64,000 nucleotides of DNA from Ancylobacter aquaticus (GTDB lineage Bacteria; Pseudomonadota; Alphaproteobacteria; Rhizobiales; Xanthobacteraceae): NCBI RefSeq assembly GCF_004339465.1, contig NZ_SMFY01000002.1, positions 558,001 to 622,000 of the forward strand. The letters run 5' to 3'. Numbering within the stretch: the first letter of the stretch is position 1; each line of letters starts with the position of its first letter. The notes beneath the pieces were generated by a model. The model was not told the DNA's origin. It saw nothing but the letters and a program-made list of their open reading frames with translations, and made no database searches. The translations under genes and the position numbers were made by a program. Below are positions 21,307 to 30,184 of this stretch, one piece after another.

Positions 21307-22038
21307 CTAGGGCGCCACCGTCGTGGCGCGCCCCTCGCCACGGATGGCGGCGGCGATCGCCCCCGGCTCGCGGATCGAGAACACGACGATCGGCAGCTTG
21401 GCCTCCCGTGCCAGCGCGAAGGCGGCAGCATCCATCACCTTGAGGTCCTTCGCCAGCGCCTCGTCATGGGTAAGGCGCTCATAGCGGCGCGCCGACGGGT
21501 CTCGCTTGGGGTCGGCGGTGTAGACGCCATCGACATTGGTCGCCTTCATCACCGCGTCGCATTCCAGCTCGGCGGCGCGCAGGACGGCGCCGGTGTCGGT
21601 GGTGAAATAGGGGTTTCCGGTGCCGCCGGCCAGCAGCACGATACGCCCGCGCCCCAGATGGCGCGATGCGGTTTGGCGGGCATAGGGCTCGCAGATGGTC
21701 GGCATGGGAATGGCGGAAAGGGTGCGGGCGGGAACACCGGCCTTCTCAACCGCCTTCTCCAGTGCCAGCGCGTTCATCACTGTCGCCAGCATACCCATAT
21801 GGTCGGCGGTGGCGCGGTCGAGCCCCTGCCCCGCCACGCTGGCGCCGCGCAGGATGTTGCCGCCGCCCACCACGACGGCAATCTCAGCCCCGGTGGCCCG
21901 TGCTTCGACGAGATCCTGGGCGATGTTCTCGATGGTCGGCCAGTGCAGGCCGAACGCCTCGTTACCCATCAGCGCCTCGCCGGAGACCTTGACCAGGACA
22001 CGCCCGTAAATGGCGCCGTGCGGCTCAGGGATCGACAT
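21307..22038 (-). CDS. pyrH: Uridylate kinase
   Basis: Phosphorylates UMP to UDP in pyrimidine nucleotide synthesis. A 243-residue amino-acid-kinase-fold enzyme with [10 protein letters not shown] (17-26), [10 protein letters not shown], the [13 protein letters not shown] segment and [13 protein letters not shown]. It follows tsf behind a terminator hairpin, so it may start a new transcript with frr, uppS and cdsA. Confidence 0.97.
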   Translation of the reverse strand: MSIPEPHGAIYGRVLVKVSGEALMGNEAFGLHWPTIENIAQDLVEARATGAEIAVVVGGGNILRGASVAGQGLDRATADHMGMLATVMNALALEKAVEKAGVPARTLSAIPMPTICEPYARQTASRHLGRGRIVLLAGGTGNPYFTTDTGAVLRAAELECDAVMKATNVDGVYTADPKRDPSARRYERLTHDEALAKDLKVMDAAAFALAREAKLPIVVFSIREPGAIAAAIRGEGRATTVAP

Positions 22039-22081
22039 GGGGCACCTCTGACTTGGCGCGACTCGCGACGCCGCGCACAGT

Positions 22082-22117
22082 AAAACACGCCGGGCTGCCC
22101 GTGGGCGGCCCGGCGTG
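22082..22117 (-). terminator. Terminator after tsf
   Basis: Perfect 10-bp arms CACGCCGGGC / GCCCGGCGTG (22086-22095 and 22108-22117), with a further inner pairing, directly follow tsf. On the minus strand the stem runs into TTTT. This is a rho-independent terminator for the rpsB-tsf transcript, probably partial since pyrH follows. Confidence 0.8.
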
Positions 22118-22137
22118 ACTTATCAACGCAATCCGAC

Positions 22138-23061
22138 TCAGACGCCGGCGGCAGCGGCGACTTCGGCGGCGAAGTCGCTCTCCTGCTTCTCGACACCCTC
22201 GCCAAGGCCGAAGCGGACGAAGCCGACGAGCTTGATCGGCGCGCCGACCTTGCCTTCGCTTTCCTTCACCGCCTGGGCGACGGTCTTGGAAGGGTCGTGG
22301 ATGAAAGCCTGCTCGACGAGCGTGACTTCCTTGAAGAAGGTCTTGAGGCCGCTCTCGACGATCTTCTCGACGACGTTGTCGGGCTTGCCGGAGGCCTTGG
22401 CCTTCTCCGCGAGCACGCCCTTTTCGCGCGCGATCACGTCCTCGGCGATGGCGGCGGAGTCGAGCGCCTGCGGGTTGGCCGCCGCGACATGCATCGCGAT
22501 CTGGCGACCGAGCGCGGCGAGCTCATCCGCCTTGCCTTCCGACTCGAGCGCGACCAGCACGCCGATCTTGCCGAGGCCTTCGCCGACCGAGCCATGGACG
22601 TACGAGCCGATGACGCCCGCCGAGACGGAAAGCTTCTTGGAACGGCGCAGGTTCATGTGCTCGCCAATGGTGGCGACTGCGGTGTTGATGGCGTCGGCGA
22701 CAGTGGCACCGGCCGGGTAGGCAGAGGCCTTCAGCGCCTCGACATCGTCCTCGGCGCCCAGCGCCACGGTGGAGATGTCGCGCACCAGCTGCTGGAACTG
22801 CTCGTTGCGCGCAACGAAGTCGGTCTCCGAATTCACTTCGACGACGACGCCCGTGGTGCCCGACACGGCGAGGCCGATCAGACCCTCGGCGGCGACGCGC
22901 CCGGCCTTCTTAGCCGCCTTGGCGAGGCCCTTCTTGCGCAGCCAGTCGATGGCGGCCTCGATGTCGCCGTCCACTTCGATCAGCGCGGCCTTGCAGTCCA
23001 TCATGCCCGCGCCGGTCTTCTCGCGCAGTTCCTTCACCATGCCCGCGGTGATGTTGGCCAT
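22138..23061 (-). CDS. tsf: Translation elongation factor Ts
   Basis: Nucleotide exchange factor for EF-Tu. The protein is 307 residues. The N-terminal UBA-like domain contains [19 protein letters not shown] and the core has the EF-Tu-contacting [16 protein letters not shown] 23061 ([10 protein letters not shown]) is the family start; codons upstream belong to the leader. It is paired with rpsB in the universal order, with a 123-bp intercistronic gap containing a strong hairpin. Confidence 0.97.
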   Translation of the reverse strand: MANITAGMVKELREKTGAGMMDCKAALIEVDGDIEAAIDWLRKKGLAKAAKKAGRVAAEGLIGLAVSGTTGVVVEVNSETDFVARNEQFQQLVRDISTVALGAEDDVEALKASAYPAGATVADAINTAVATIGEHMNLRRSKKLSVSAGVIGSYVHGSVGEGLGKIGVLVALESEGKADELAALGRQIAMHVAAANPQALDSAAIAEDVIAREKGVLAEKAKASGKPDNVVEKIVESGLKTFFKEVTLVEQAFIHDPSKTVAQAVKESEGKVGAPIKLVGFVRFGLGEGVEKQESDFAAEVAAAAGV

Positions 23062-23097
23062 GTTCCGTTCCTCAACGATCTCTGTGTCAATCGACAA

Positions 23098-23131
23098 CAC
23101 GGCCGGCCGGACGAAATCCGGGCCGGCCGTG
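23098..23131 (-). promoter_or_regulatory. rpsB-tsf intercistronic hairpin
   Basis: A very GC-rich stem of 11 perfect pairs (CACGGCCGGCC with GGCCGGCCGTG), extended by three more after a bulge, lies between rpsB and tsf. It is followed on the minus strand by TTGTCGATTG, which is not a convincing T-tract. It most likely acts as a processing or attenuation element setting the S2:EF-Ts ratio; that role is inferred. Confidence 0.6.
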
Positions 23132-23184
23132 CGATACAATGCTTGGCGCCGGAATGTGACGCCGTTGCGAAGCGGACGCCGGGG

Positions 23185-24183
23185 TCACTCGACCTCGGCG
23201 GTCAGCTCCTTGGCTTGTGCCACCCAGCCATCGACACGGCCCGGCAGGCCGACTTCTTCGCCGAGACGGTGAGCGTCATCGGCGTTGAGCGCGGCGATCT
23301 GCCAGAAATGGAAGATGCCCAAATCAGTCAGCTGCTTCTCGATCGCGGGCGACACGCCGGTCAGCTTCTTCAGGTCGTCGGCGATGCCGCGCGGGCCCGA
23401 AAGCGCTTCGAGGCTGGTCCAGGTCGACTCAGCCGGCAGTTCCTCGACCATCGGGGCCTCGGAAGCGCCGACGTCGATGCCGAGATCGCCATGCGAGCGG
23501 CCGATGCCGTCAATGGCGGCGCGGGCGACGAGGTCGCAATAGAGGTTGATGGCGCGGCCGGCGTCGTCATTGCCGGGAACCGGGAAGGCGATGCCGTCCG
23601 GATCGCAGTTGGTGTCGAGGATCGCCGCGACCGGGATGCCAAGGCGGCGGGCCTCGGCGACCGCGAGGTCTTCCTTGTTGGTGTCGATGACGAACAGCAG
23701 GTCGGGGATGCCGCCCATGTCGCGAATGCCACCGAGAGCGCGATCAAGCTTTTCCCGCTCGCGCTGGAGCGTCAGGCGCTCCTTCTTGGTGTAGCCGACG
23801 CCCTCGCCGGCCGCGAGCAGCTCTTCAAGCTTCTTCAGGCGCGCGATGGAGTGGGAAATGGTCTTCCAGTTGGTCAGCATGCCGCCGAGCCAGCGGGAGT
23901 TTACATAGTACTGGGCAGAACGCTTGGCGGCATCCGCCACGGCATCGGCCGCCTGGCGCTTGGTGCCGACGAACAGCACGCGGCCGCCACGGGCCACGGT
24001 GTCGGACACGGCCTGCAGGGCGCGGTGCAGCGCCGGCACGGTCTGGGCCAGGTCGAGAATGTGGATGTTGTTGCGGGTGCCGAAGATGAACGGTGCCATC
24101 TTCGGGTTCCAGCGGTGGGACTGATGCCCGAAATGCACGCCAGCTTCCAGGAGCTGGCGCATGGTGTAGTCAGGGAGTGCCAT
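23185..24183 (-). CDS. rpsB: 30S ribosomal protein S2 with C-terminal HhH-like extension
   Basis: A ribosomal protein bound near the head-body junction of the 30S subunit. At 332 residues it is about 90 longer than E. coli S2. The core S2 fold is complete ([18 protein letters not shown] at the start; [20 protein letters not shown] in the middle) and ends near residue 240. An acidic linker then leads to a small helical domain (about 265-332) with [17 protein letters not shown] and [12 protein letters not shown]. This resembles the helix-hairpin-helix-type domain found at the C-terminus of many rhizobial proteins, including some NuoE. ATG 24183 ([10 protein letters not shown]) is the family start. 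Confidence 0.96.
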   Translation of the reverse strand: MALPDYTMRQLLEAGVHFGHQSHRWNPKMAPFIFGTRNNIHILDLAQTVPALHRALQAVSDTVARGGRVLFVGTKRQAADAVADAAKRSAQYYVNSRWLGGMLTNWKTISHSIARLKKLEELLAAGEGVGYTKKERLTLQREREKLDRALGGIRDMGGIPDLLFVIDTNKEDLAVAEARRLGIPVAAILDTNCDPDGIAFPVPGNDDAGRAINLYCDLVARAAIDGIGRSHGDLGIDVGASEAPMVEELPAESTWTSLEALSGPRGIADDLKKLTGVSPAIEKQLTDLGIFHFWQIAALNADDAHRLGEEVGLPGRVDGWVAQAKELTAEVE

Positions 24184-24324
24184 TGTCGTCTCTCGTCCGG
24201 TTGAGCCTCCGCGGACATGGCCGTGCCGAGGGATTCGGCTTACGGCACCGGAGCGGCGCTGGAGCCCGTAATCACGTCGTGACAATGGGCTTCCGGCCGC
24301 GAGTCCGCGTGCGGAATGGCGCGG

Positions 24325-24353
24325 CTTATAGGGGAGTGCGGTCCATGTGGCAA
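24325..24353 (-). promoter_or_regulatory. rpsB promoter
   Basis: On the minus strand TTGCCA (24353-24348), a spacer of exactly 17 bp, and TATAAG (24330-24325). Each hexamer matches consensus at five of six positions, making this one of the best promoters in the window. It predicts a leader of roughly 135 nt before the rpsB ATG, long enough for S2 autoregulation. Confidence 0.7.
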
Positions 24354-24369
24354 GTCTGCGTGGCACGTG

Positions 24370-24395
24370 TGCGAGACACGTCTGCGAGACACGTC
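24370..24395. repeat. Tandem 13-bp direct repeat upstream of the rpsB promoter
   Basis: TGCGAGACACGTC occurs twice in immediate succession (24370-24382, 24383-24395). The pair ends at the stop codon of the sulfotransferase-like gene and lies about 17 bp upstream of the rpsB -35. One repeat unit also contributes to a 6-bp hairpin ACGTGT/ACACGT (24365-24381). It could be an activator-binding element or the 3'-end structure of the upstream gene. Confidence 0.75.
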
Positions 24396-25351
24396 TACGC
24401 CGGCGCCGGCACCCGGCCACTGGAGGCGCGGCCGGCGCGCAGGCTGCATTCGGCCAGGGCCACGGCGAGAAGGCCCGGCGTGGCGGAGGGCCGCTCGACG
24501 AGGCGACGGGCGAAATCGCGATAGAGCAGGCCGGCGATTGCCGTTCGACCGAGGCCGGACTTGGGCACCTCGATGGTGTGATGGCGCAGGGTCGGTGTTA
24601 AAAATTCGTCGATCGTTGCCGCGACCTCTGGTGTCATTTCAGGCCAATGGCCGCCCAGCTGCTGCTTCATACGGTCTGTCGTGCCCCGCCAGTCGGCAAG
24701 CAGGTCTTCATAGACCACCAATGCCCGGGGAAGGCCGCGGGTCCCACGTTCCGCGTCCAGCGTGTAGCGCATCCAGACGCCGAGCGCCCGGCGGGGCTCC
24801 ATGTCGTCGCGGCGCGCCAGCGACTGGGCAACCTCCAGCGGATTGCGCAGGGTGAGCAGGGCCTCGACCCCATAGCCGGCCTCTGCCAGCGCTTCCCGAT
24901 AGAGCGGAACCAGGCGGCTGATGCGCGGGTCCTTCAGCACCACCGTGGACGCGCCGTCAAACTCGCTTTCCAGCGTGTCGCGCAGCCGCTGCCACATGCC
25001 GTTGGCCCGCACCACCTCGCTCGGCGACACCGCGATCGGTCGGCGCGAATACCATCTGTGGCCGCAGGCCGCGAGAATCTCGTCGTTCAGATCGACGATC
25101 GGCTTCGATTCCCAGTGGCCGCGAAGGTTTCCAGACGTGGCGCCCATCAACGTCTGTGGCGTGGCGGCCCCGAGCAGATTGACCGTCCGCGTCAGTGCCG
25201 ACGTGCCGCTCCGGTGCATGCCCAAAATAAGAATTGCCCGCCGCTTTTCCGAACCCTCGACTACCACCGACCTTAACGCCCCCGCTGAATCATCGGCGGC
25301 AAAAAGGGTGTTCGCCCCAAAAATATCAAGCAAAAACGACACCGGAGGCAT
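24395..25351 (-). CDS. Sulfotransferase-like P-loop protein
   Basis: A protein of about 318 residues from ATG 25351, resembling PAPS-dependent sulfotransferases. The N-terminal phosphosulfate-binding loop [16 protein letters not shown] and the later [15 protein letters not shown] (the 3'-phosphate-binding region) are typical. The acceptor is unknown; cell-surface glycan or lipid is common for this family. The first codons have unusually low third-position GC (runs such as TTTTTG and ATTTTT) and the frame is open to 25504. The true start is uncertain, and a GTG at about 25266 is possible. It sits alone between dnaE and rpsB, an unusual place that suggests insertion. Confidence 0.7.
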   Translation of the reverse strand: MPPVSFLLDIFGANTLFAADDSAGALRSVVVEGSEKRRAILILGMHRSGTSALTRTVNLLGAATPQTLMGATSGNLRGHWESKPIVDLNDEILAACGHRWYSRRPIAVSPSEVVRANGMWQRLRDTLESEFDGASTVVLKDPRISRLVPLYREALAEAGYGVEALLTLRNPLEVAQSLARRDDMEPRRALGVWMRYTLDAERGTRGLPRALVVYEDLLADWRGTTDRMKQQLGGHWPEMTPEVAATIDEFLTPTLRHHTIEVPKSGLGRTAIAGLLYRDFARRLVERPSATPGLLAVALAECSLRAGRASSGRVPAPA

Positions 25352-25634
25352 CACGAAACCATACAGAAATAATTCGGAAACAAAGAGACAGACATGGCGT
25401 CTCCCAGAAATACCTGTCGCTCTTTCTTTCAACGTGGAGTTGATCGCGTCTTCGGTTGAATAGTGCCCGGATAAAGCCTGGAGTTTAATCGGTCGTGCGA
25501 GCATGCGTCATCTGCCGCGTGCAGCCCCCATTGCGGACGTCGATGGCCGCGAACGTGGCGGGCGGCCGGCACCGGCGGAAGGGCTGTGCGCCGTCCGCCC
25601 TTCTGTCGGCGGTCGGCGGACCTGGGGCCGTGCG
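25352..25634. other. Gap between dnaE and the sulfotransferase-like gene
   Basis: AT-rich relative to the rest of the window, especially 25300-25480 (several A and T runs). It may hold the 5' part or the promoter of the downstream sulfotransferase-like gene. I found no terminator for dnaE and no RNA gene in it. Confidence 0.4.
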
Positions 25635-28600
25635 CTACGCCATCTCGACCATTTCGACACCGGGAACGGCCTTCAGCGCGCCGGCGATCTGCGGCGACAG
25701 GCTGAAGCGGCCGGGCAGTTTCACCTCGACCTCGGTATCACCACGCTCGCCCAGCAGCAGCACCAGAGACACCTCGCCATCGCCGCGCCCGCCGCCGAGC
25801 GAGCCGAGGCGCGCCGCCACGCTGTCCAGCGGCTCGGCCGAGCGCAGGAAGACCCGCATGCCCTTCTGTGTCTTCGAGGCCGCCTCGTCGAGCGGCTCGA
25901 CCGTCTGGATGCGCGCCCGCACCTCCTCGCCCTGCAGTTCCGCCGAGACCTGAAGAAGCAGCGCCTTTCCCGGCTCCAGCAATTCGCGATACTGCGCCAG
26001 GGCCTCCGAGAAGAGCACCGCCTCAAACTGGCCGGACGGGTCCGACAGGCCGACAATGCCCATCTTGTTGCCGCTCTTGGTGCGCCGCTCCTGCCGGCTC
26101 ACCACCGTAGCGGCAAGGCGCCCGGCCATGGAGCCGGCCCGTACCGAGCGGGTGAAGTCGGTCCAGCGCTGCACCCGCAGACGGTCAAGCGCCTTGCCGT
26201 AATCATCGAGCGGATGCCCGGTCAGAAAGAAGCCGATGGCATCATATTCGCGCTGGAGCTTCTCGGCCGGCAGCCAGGGGGCGGCATTGGGAATCGGCAG
26301 TTCCGCCTCCACTGACGGCCCACCGAACATGTTGCCCTGCCCCGAAGCCACTTCGGCCCCAACAGAGGCGGCATGGGCGAGAATGGAATCGACGGCCACC
26401 TGGGCCCGCGCACGGTTCTTCTCCACCGTGTCGAAGGCGCCGGCGCTGACGAGGCTCTCCATCGTCCGCTTGTTCAGCGCCTTGGCGTTGATGCGCGAGG
26501 CGAAATCGGCAAGGCTGGCAAAGGGCCTCCCGCCGCGCGCTTCCACAATGGCGTCGACCGAGTGGCCGCCAACGCCCTTGATGGCGGCAAGCGCGTAGAG
26601 GATGCGCCCATCCTTCACCGAGAATTCGCGCCCGGAAAGGTTCACCGAGGGCGCCACCACCTCAATGCCGAGGCGTTGCGATTCCTGGCGGAATTCCGCC
26701 AGCTTGTCGGTGTTGCCCATGTCGAGCGTCATGGAGGCGGCCATGAACTCGGTGGCGTAGTTCGCCTTCATGTAGGCGGTCTGGTACGACACCAGCGCAT
26801 AGGCCGCCGCGTGGCTCTTGTTGAAGCCGTAATCGGCGAATTTGGCGAGCAGGTCGAAAATCTCAGAGGCCTTGGCCTTCGGTACCCCGCGCTCCACCGC
26901 GCCATCGACGAAGCGGGCGCGCTGCTGGTCCATCTCGGCGCGGATTTTCTTGCCCATGGCGCGCCGCAGCATGTCGGCCTCGCCGAGCGAATAGCCCGAC
27001 AGGGTCTGCGCGATCTGCATCACCTGTTCCTGGTAGATGATGACGCCGTAGGTTTCCTTCAGGCTGGCCTCCAGCGCGGGATGGGCATAGGCGGCCTTCT
27101 CCTGCCCGTTCTTGACCGCGCAATAGACCGGAATATTCGCCATCGGGCCCGGACGATACAGGGCGACGAGGGCGATGATGTCCTCCAGCCGGTCCGGCTT
27201 CATGTCGACCAGCGCACGCCGCATGCCGGCGCTTTCCACCTGGAACACGCCGACCGTCTCACCGCGGGTCAGCATCTCGTAGGTCTTCTTGTCGTCCAGC
27301 GGGATGGTCGACAGGTCGAGCGTGATGCCGCGCTGTGCGACGAGGCGCACGGCGGTCTGCAATACGGTGAGCGTCTTCAGGCCGAGGAAGTCGAACTTCA
27401 CCAGCCCTGCCTGCTCGACCCATTTCATATTGTACTGGGTGACGGGCATGTCCGAGCGCGGGTCTCGGTAGAGCGGCACCAGCTGGGATAGTGGCCGGTC
27501 GCCGATGACGATGCCGGCGGCGTGGGTGGAGGCGTGGCGGTTGAGCCCTTCCAGCCGGGTTGCAATGTCGAAGGCGCGCTTCACCACCGGGTTGGCGTCG
27601 CTCTCGCCCTGCAGCTTGGGCTCGTCGTTGATCGCCTGCTTCAGCGTGACCGGGTTGGCCGGGTTCTGCGGCACCAGCTTGCACAGCTTGTCGACCTGGC
27701 CATAGGGCATTTCCAGCACGCGGCCGACATCGCGCAGCACGCCGCGCGCCTGCAGCGTACCGAAGGTGATGATCTGCGCCACCTGGTCACGCCCATAGCG
27801 CTGCTGCACATAGCGGATCACCTCGTCGCGCCGCTCCTGGCAGAAGTCGATGTCGAAATCCGGCATCGACACGCGCTCGGGGTTCAGGAAGCGCTCGAAC
27901 AGCAGGCCGAAGCGCAGCGGGTCGAGATCGGTGATGGTCAGCGAATAGGCAACGAGCGAACCCGCGCCCGAGCCACGGCCCGGCCCCACGGGAATGCCCT
28001 GCGCCTTCGCCCATTTGATGAAGTCGGCCACGATGAGAAAATAGCCGGGGAACTTCATCTTCTCGATGATGCTGAGCTCGAAGGCTAGCCGGTCTTCATA
28101 GTCCTTCTCGCTCAAGCCGGGCGTGGCGCCATGGACCGCCAGACGGTTGCGCAGCCCCTCCTCCGCCTGCAGGCGCAGTTCCTCCGCCTCGTCGCGATCG
28201 AGGGTGAAGCGCGGCAGGATCGGCTTGACCGTGCGAGGCCGGTACGCGCAACGCCGGGCAATCTCGACCGTATTGGCGAGCGCCTCGGGCAGATCGGCAA
28301 ACAGTGCCGCCATCTCGGCGCGGGTGCGGAAACGGTGATCGGGCGTGAGTTGCCGGCGATCGGCCTCCGCCACCAGCCGGCCCTCGGCGATGCAGATGAG
28401 GGCATCATGCGCCTCATAATCGTCCTGGGCGGCGAAGAAGGGCTCGTTGCTGGCCACCAGGGGCAGGTCGAGCCGGTAGGCCAGTTCGATCAGTGCTGGC
28501 TCGACGCGGCGCTCCTCGGCGACGCCATGGCGTTGGATTTCCACATAGAGCCGGTCGCCGAACAGCCCCTGCAGCACGGCGAGCCGCTGCTCGGCGTGGT

Positions 28601-29069
28601 CGGCGCTGCCGGCCGCGAACGCACGGTCGATGGGGCCGTTGGGGCCGCCGGTGAGGGCGATCAGGCCGTCCGTGTGGTCGTCCAGCCAGTCGGCCTTGAT
28701 ATGGGGGGCGCCGTCCGTCGCGGTTTCGAGAAAGGAGCGCGAGACAAGCGCCATCAGGTTCTTCCAGCCTTCCTCGCTGGCGGCGAGAAGAACGATGCGC
28801 GGGCGCTCCAGGCTGGCGGGGCCGCGCGGGGCTGGGCCGGGGAAATCCACCGCCACCGCGCACCCCAGAATCGGCTGGATGCCGGCGCCGGCCATCTTCT
28901 CGGAGAATTCCAGCGCGCCGAACAGATTGCCGGTGTCGGTCAGCGCGATGGCCGGCTGGCGGTCCTTCTTGGCGAGATCGGCCAGCTTGCCGATGCCAAG
29001 CGCGCCCTCCAGCAGCGAGAAGGAGGAATGGACATGAAGATGCACGAACCCGACATCAGCCTGCGCCAT
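25635..29069 (-). CDS. dnaE: DNA polymerase III subunit alpha
   Basis: The replicative polymerase catalytic subunit, 1144 residues. The PHP domain starts at once with HLHVHSSFSLLEGAL (about 9-23). The polymerase core holds the catalytic Asp pair in MPDFDIDFCQERRDEV. The tandem HhH and C-terminal OB domains (FTRSVRAGSMAGRLAATVVS onward) complete it. Length and position beside lolD mark it as the replicative DnaE1, not the SOS-linked DnaE2. ATG 29069 gives MAQADVGFVHLHVH; the frame above is leader. The mRNA leader carries hairpins at 29156-29208. Confidence 0.97.
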   Translation of the reverse strand: MAQADVGFVHLHVHSSFSLLEGALGIGKLADLAKKDRQPAIALTDTGNLFGALEFSEKMAGAGIQPILGCAVAVDFPGPAPRGPASLERPRIVLLAASEEGWKNLMALVSRSFLETATDGAPHIKADWLDDHTDGLIALTGGPNGPIDRAFAAGSADHAEQRLAVLQGLFGDRLYVEIQRHGVAEERRVEPALIELAYRLDLPLVASNEPFFAAQDDYEAHDALICIAEGRLVAEADRRQLTPDHRFRTRAEMAALFADLPEALANTVEIARRCAYRPRTVKPILPRFTLDRDEAEELRLQAEEGLRNRLAVHGATPGLSEKDYEDRLAFELSIIEKMKFPGYFLIVADFIKWAKAQGIPVGPGRGSGAGSLVAYSLTITDLDPLRFGLLFERFLNPERVSMPDFDIDFCQERRDEVIRYVQQRYGRDQVAQIITFGTLQARGVLRDVGRVLEMPYGQVDKLCKLVPQNPANPVTLKQAINDEPKLQGESDANPVVKRAFDIATRLEGLNRHASTHAAGIVIGDRPLSQLVPLYRDPRSDMPVTQYNMKWVEQAGLVKFDFLGLKTLTVLQTAVRLVAQRGITLDLSTIPLDDKKTYEMLTRGETVGVFQVESAGMRRALVDMKPDRLEDIIALVALYRPGPMANIPVYCAVKNGQEKAAYAHPALEASLKETYGVIIYQEQVMQIAQTLSGYSLGEADMLRRAMGKKIRAEMDQQRARFVDGAVERGVPKAKASEIFDLLAKFADYGFNKSHAAAYALVSYQTAYMKANYATEFMAASMTLDMGNTDKLAEFRQESQRLGIEVVAPSVNLSGREFSVKDGRILYALAAIKGVGGHSVDAIVEARGGRPFASLADFASRINAKALNKRTMESLVSAGAFDTVEKNRARAQVAVDSILAHAASVGAEVASGQGNMFGGPSVEAELPIPNAAPWLPAEKLQREYDAIGFFLTGHPLDDYGKALDRLRVQRWTDFTRSVRAGSMAGRLAATVVSRQERRTKSGNKMGIVGLSDPSGQFEAVLFSEALAQYRELLEPGKALLLQVSAELQGEEVRARIQTVEPLDEAASKTQKGMRVFLRSAEPLDSVAARLGSLGGGRGDGEVSLVLLLGERGDTEVEVKLPGRFSLSPQIAGALKAVPGVEMVEMA

Positions 29070-29155
29070 CCCTGATCCTCCCGCGACTCGAAGCCCTGCA
29101 TGGTGGGCGCCCATCCGGGCGGCGTCCACCCTCGCGGGGTCTTCCTCCCCGCTGT

Positions 29156-29208
29156 CCTCAGGCTGAAGGTCGGGGACCTTCATGCCTCAGGCTGAAGGCT
29201 TGACCTTC
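29156..29208. repeat. Direct repeat and hairpins in the dnaE leader
   Basis: A 14-bp direct repeat CCTCAGGCTGAAGG occurs at 29156-29169 and 29185-29198. Between the copies is a perfect 6-bp stem with 3-base loop, AAGGTC-GGG-GACCTT (29166-29180). A second short stem GAAGG/CCTTC follows the second copy (29194-29208). It lies between the 32-residue ORF and dnaE, so on the minus strand it could terminate or attenuate the upstream transcript. No T-tract is present. Confidence 0.6.
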
Positions 29209-29237
29209 GGCCCCAAGGTTGAGACCCGCGCCTAAGC

Positions 29238-29336
29238 TCACACCCCGGTGATGACGCCGGCCCACAGGCCGATCATGGCGACGAAAAGAGCGATGGACGC
29301 GAGCGCAGCGGTTTCCTGGACTAGAACGCGGATCAT
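29238..29336 (-). CDS. 32-residue single-pass membrane protein under SOS control (SidA-like candidate)
   Basis: A tiny ORF with a short amphipathic start (MIRVLVQETAALAS) and one hydrophobic helix (about residues 11-30, including ALFVAMIGLWAGVITG). A near-ideal ribosome binding site, GGAGG, lies 5 bp before ATG 29336. An in-frame ATG at 29348 would add four residues but has no such site. Two exact LexA boxes lie just upstream. Size, topology and SOS control match the Caulobacter division inhibitor SidA, a 29-residue inner-membrane protein acting on the FtsW/FtsN stage. Homology is not shown, so this functional link is inference. The gene lies between lolD and dnaE, 168 bp before dnaE. Confidence 0.65.
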   Translation of the reverse strand: MIRVLVQETAALASIALFVAMIGLWAGVITGV

Positions 29337-29349
29337 GTCGACCTCCATG

Positions 29350-29410
29350 GAACATAGAGAGAACATGACGCCCATTATCCCCGCAATCAATCCATGTTCT
29401 TCTTTCGTTC
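29350..29410 (-). promoter_or_regulatory. Double LexA box over the promoter of the small ORF
   Basis: GAAC-N7-GAAC at 29350-29364 and GTTC-N7-GTTC at 29396-29410 both match the alphaproteobacterial LexA site exactly. On the minus strand a GATAAT -10 lies between them (29379-29374). The downstream box covers the expected start region and the upstream box covers the -35 region, so LexA binding should block RNA polymerase completely. The remaining 29411-29477 stretch, next to the lolD stop, holds only a short CGCCG-ATT-CGGCG hairpin (29453-29465). Confidence 0.82.
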
Positions 29411-29477
29411 CAGTTCATGGTTGACGAAATCAAAACAGCCACGAACCCACCGCGCCGATTCGGCGTCAGGCCGCCTC

Positions 29478-30173
29478 TCAGGCCAGCTCGACGACCTTCC
29501 CCTCCCGCAGCGTCACGCGGCGGTGCATGCGGGAGGCGAGTTCGAGATTATGGGTGGCGATGACAGCCGCCAGCCCGGTGGCCTCCACCAGCTGCGACAG
29601 CGCATGGAAAACGTGGTCGGCGGTGTGCGGGTCGAGATTGCCGGTCGGCTCATCGGCCAGCAGCACGCGCGGGGCGTTGGCGACGGCGCGGGCGATGGCG
29701 ACGCGCTGCTGCTCGCCGCCGGAGAGTTCGCCGGGCCGGTGCTCCAGCCGCTTGGCGAGGCCGAGATAGCTCAGCAGTTCCTTCGCCCGCGACGCCGCCT
29801 CGCGGCGCGAAAGGCCACGGATCATCTGCGGCAGCATGACGTTTTCCTGCGCCGAGAACTCGGGCAGCAGATGGTGGAACTGGTAGACGAAGCCGACGCC
29901 GGTGCGGCGGATGCGCGTGCGCTCGGCATCGGGAAGCCCGGCCGTCGCGGTGCCGCCGATGAAGACCTCGCCGGCGTCCTGATTCTCCAGCAGGCCGGCA
30001 ATGTGCAGCAGCGTCGACTTGCCGGTGCCGGACGGCGCGACGAGGGCCACCGACTGGCCCTCCAGCACGGTGAAGTCGGCGCCGCGCAGGATTTCCAGCG
30101 TGCCCTCGCCCTGGACATAGCGGCGCTCGACCCCTTCGAGGTGGAGAGCGGCGCGCGGTGGAGTGGTCGACAT
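29478..30173 (-). CDS. lolD: Lipoprotein-releasing ABC transporter ATP-binding protein
   Basis: The ATPase of the LolCDE-type complex that extracts outer-membrane lipoproteins from the inner membrane. The protein is 231 residues. Walker A is APSGTGKST (46-54), the Q-loop is in [13 protein letters not shown], the signature is [14 protein letters not shown] and Walker B is [12 protein letters not shown]. The [17 protein letters not shown] segment is typical of LolD. The start lies 11 bp after the lolC stop. Confidence 0.96.
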   Translation of the reverse strand: MSTTPPRAALHLEGVERRYVQGEGTLEILRGADFTVLEGQSVALVAPSGTGKSTLLHIAGLLENQDAGEVFIGGTATAGLPDAERTRIRRTGVGFVYQFHHLLPEFSAQENVMLPQMIRGLSRREAASRAKELLSYLGLAKRLEHRPGELSGGEQQRVAIARAVANAPRVLLADEPTGNLDPHTADHVFHALSQLVEATGLAAVIATHNLELASRMHRRVTLREGKVVELA

Positions 30174-30184
30174 TGCTCGCCCTC

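Noticed and set aside
29158-29442. 94-codon minus-strand frame over the SOS boxes
   Set aside because: Basic, featureless translation that spans the promoter and both LexA boxes. The 32-codon frame has the ribosome site and a membrane helix.
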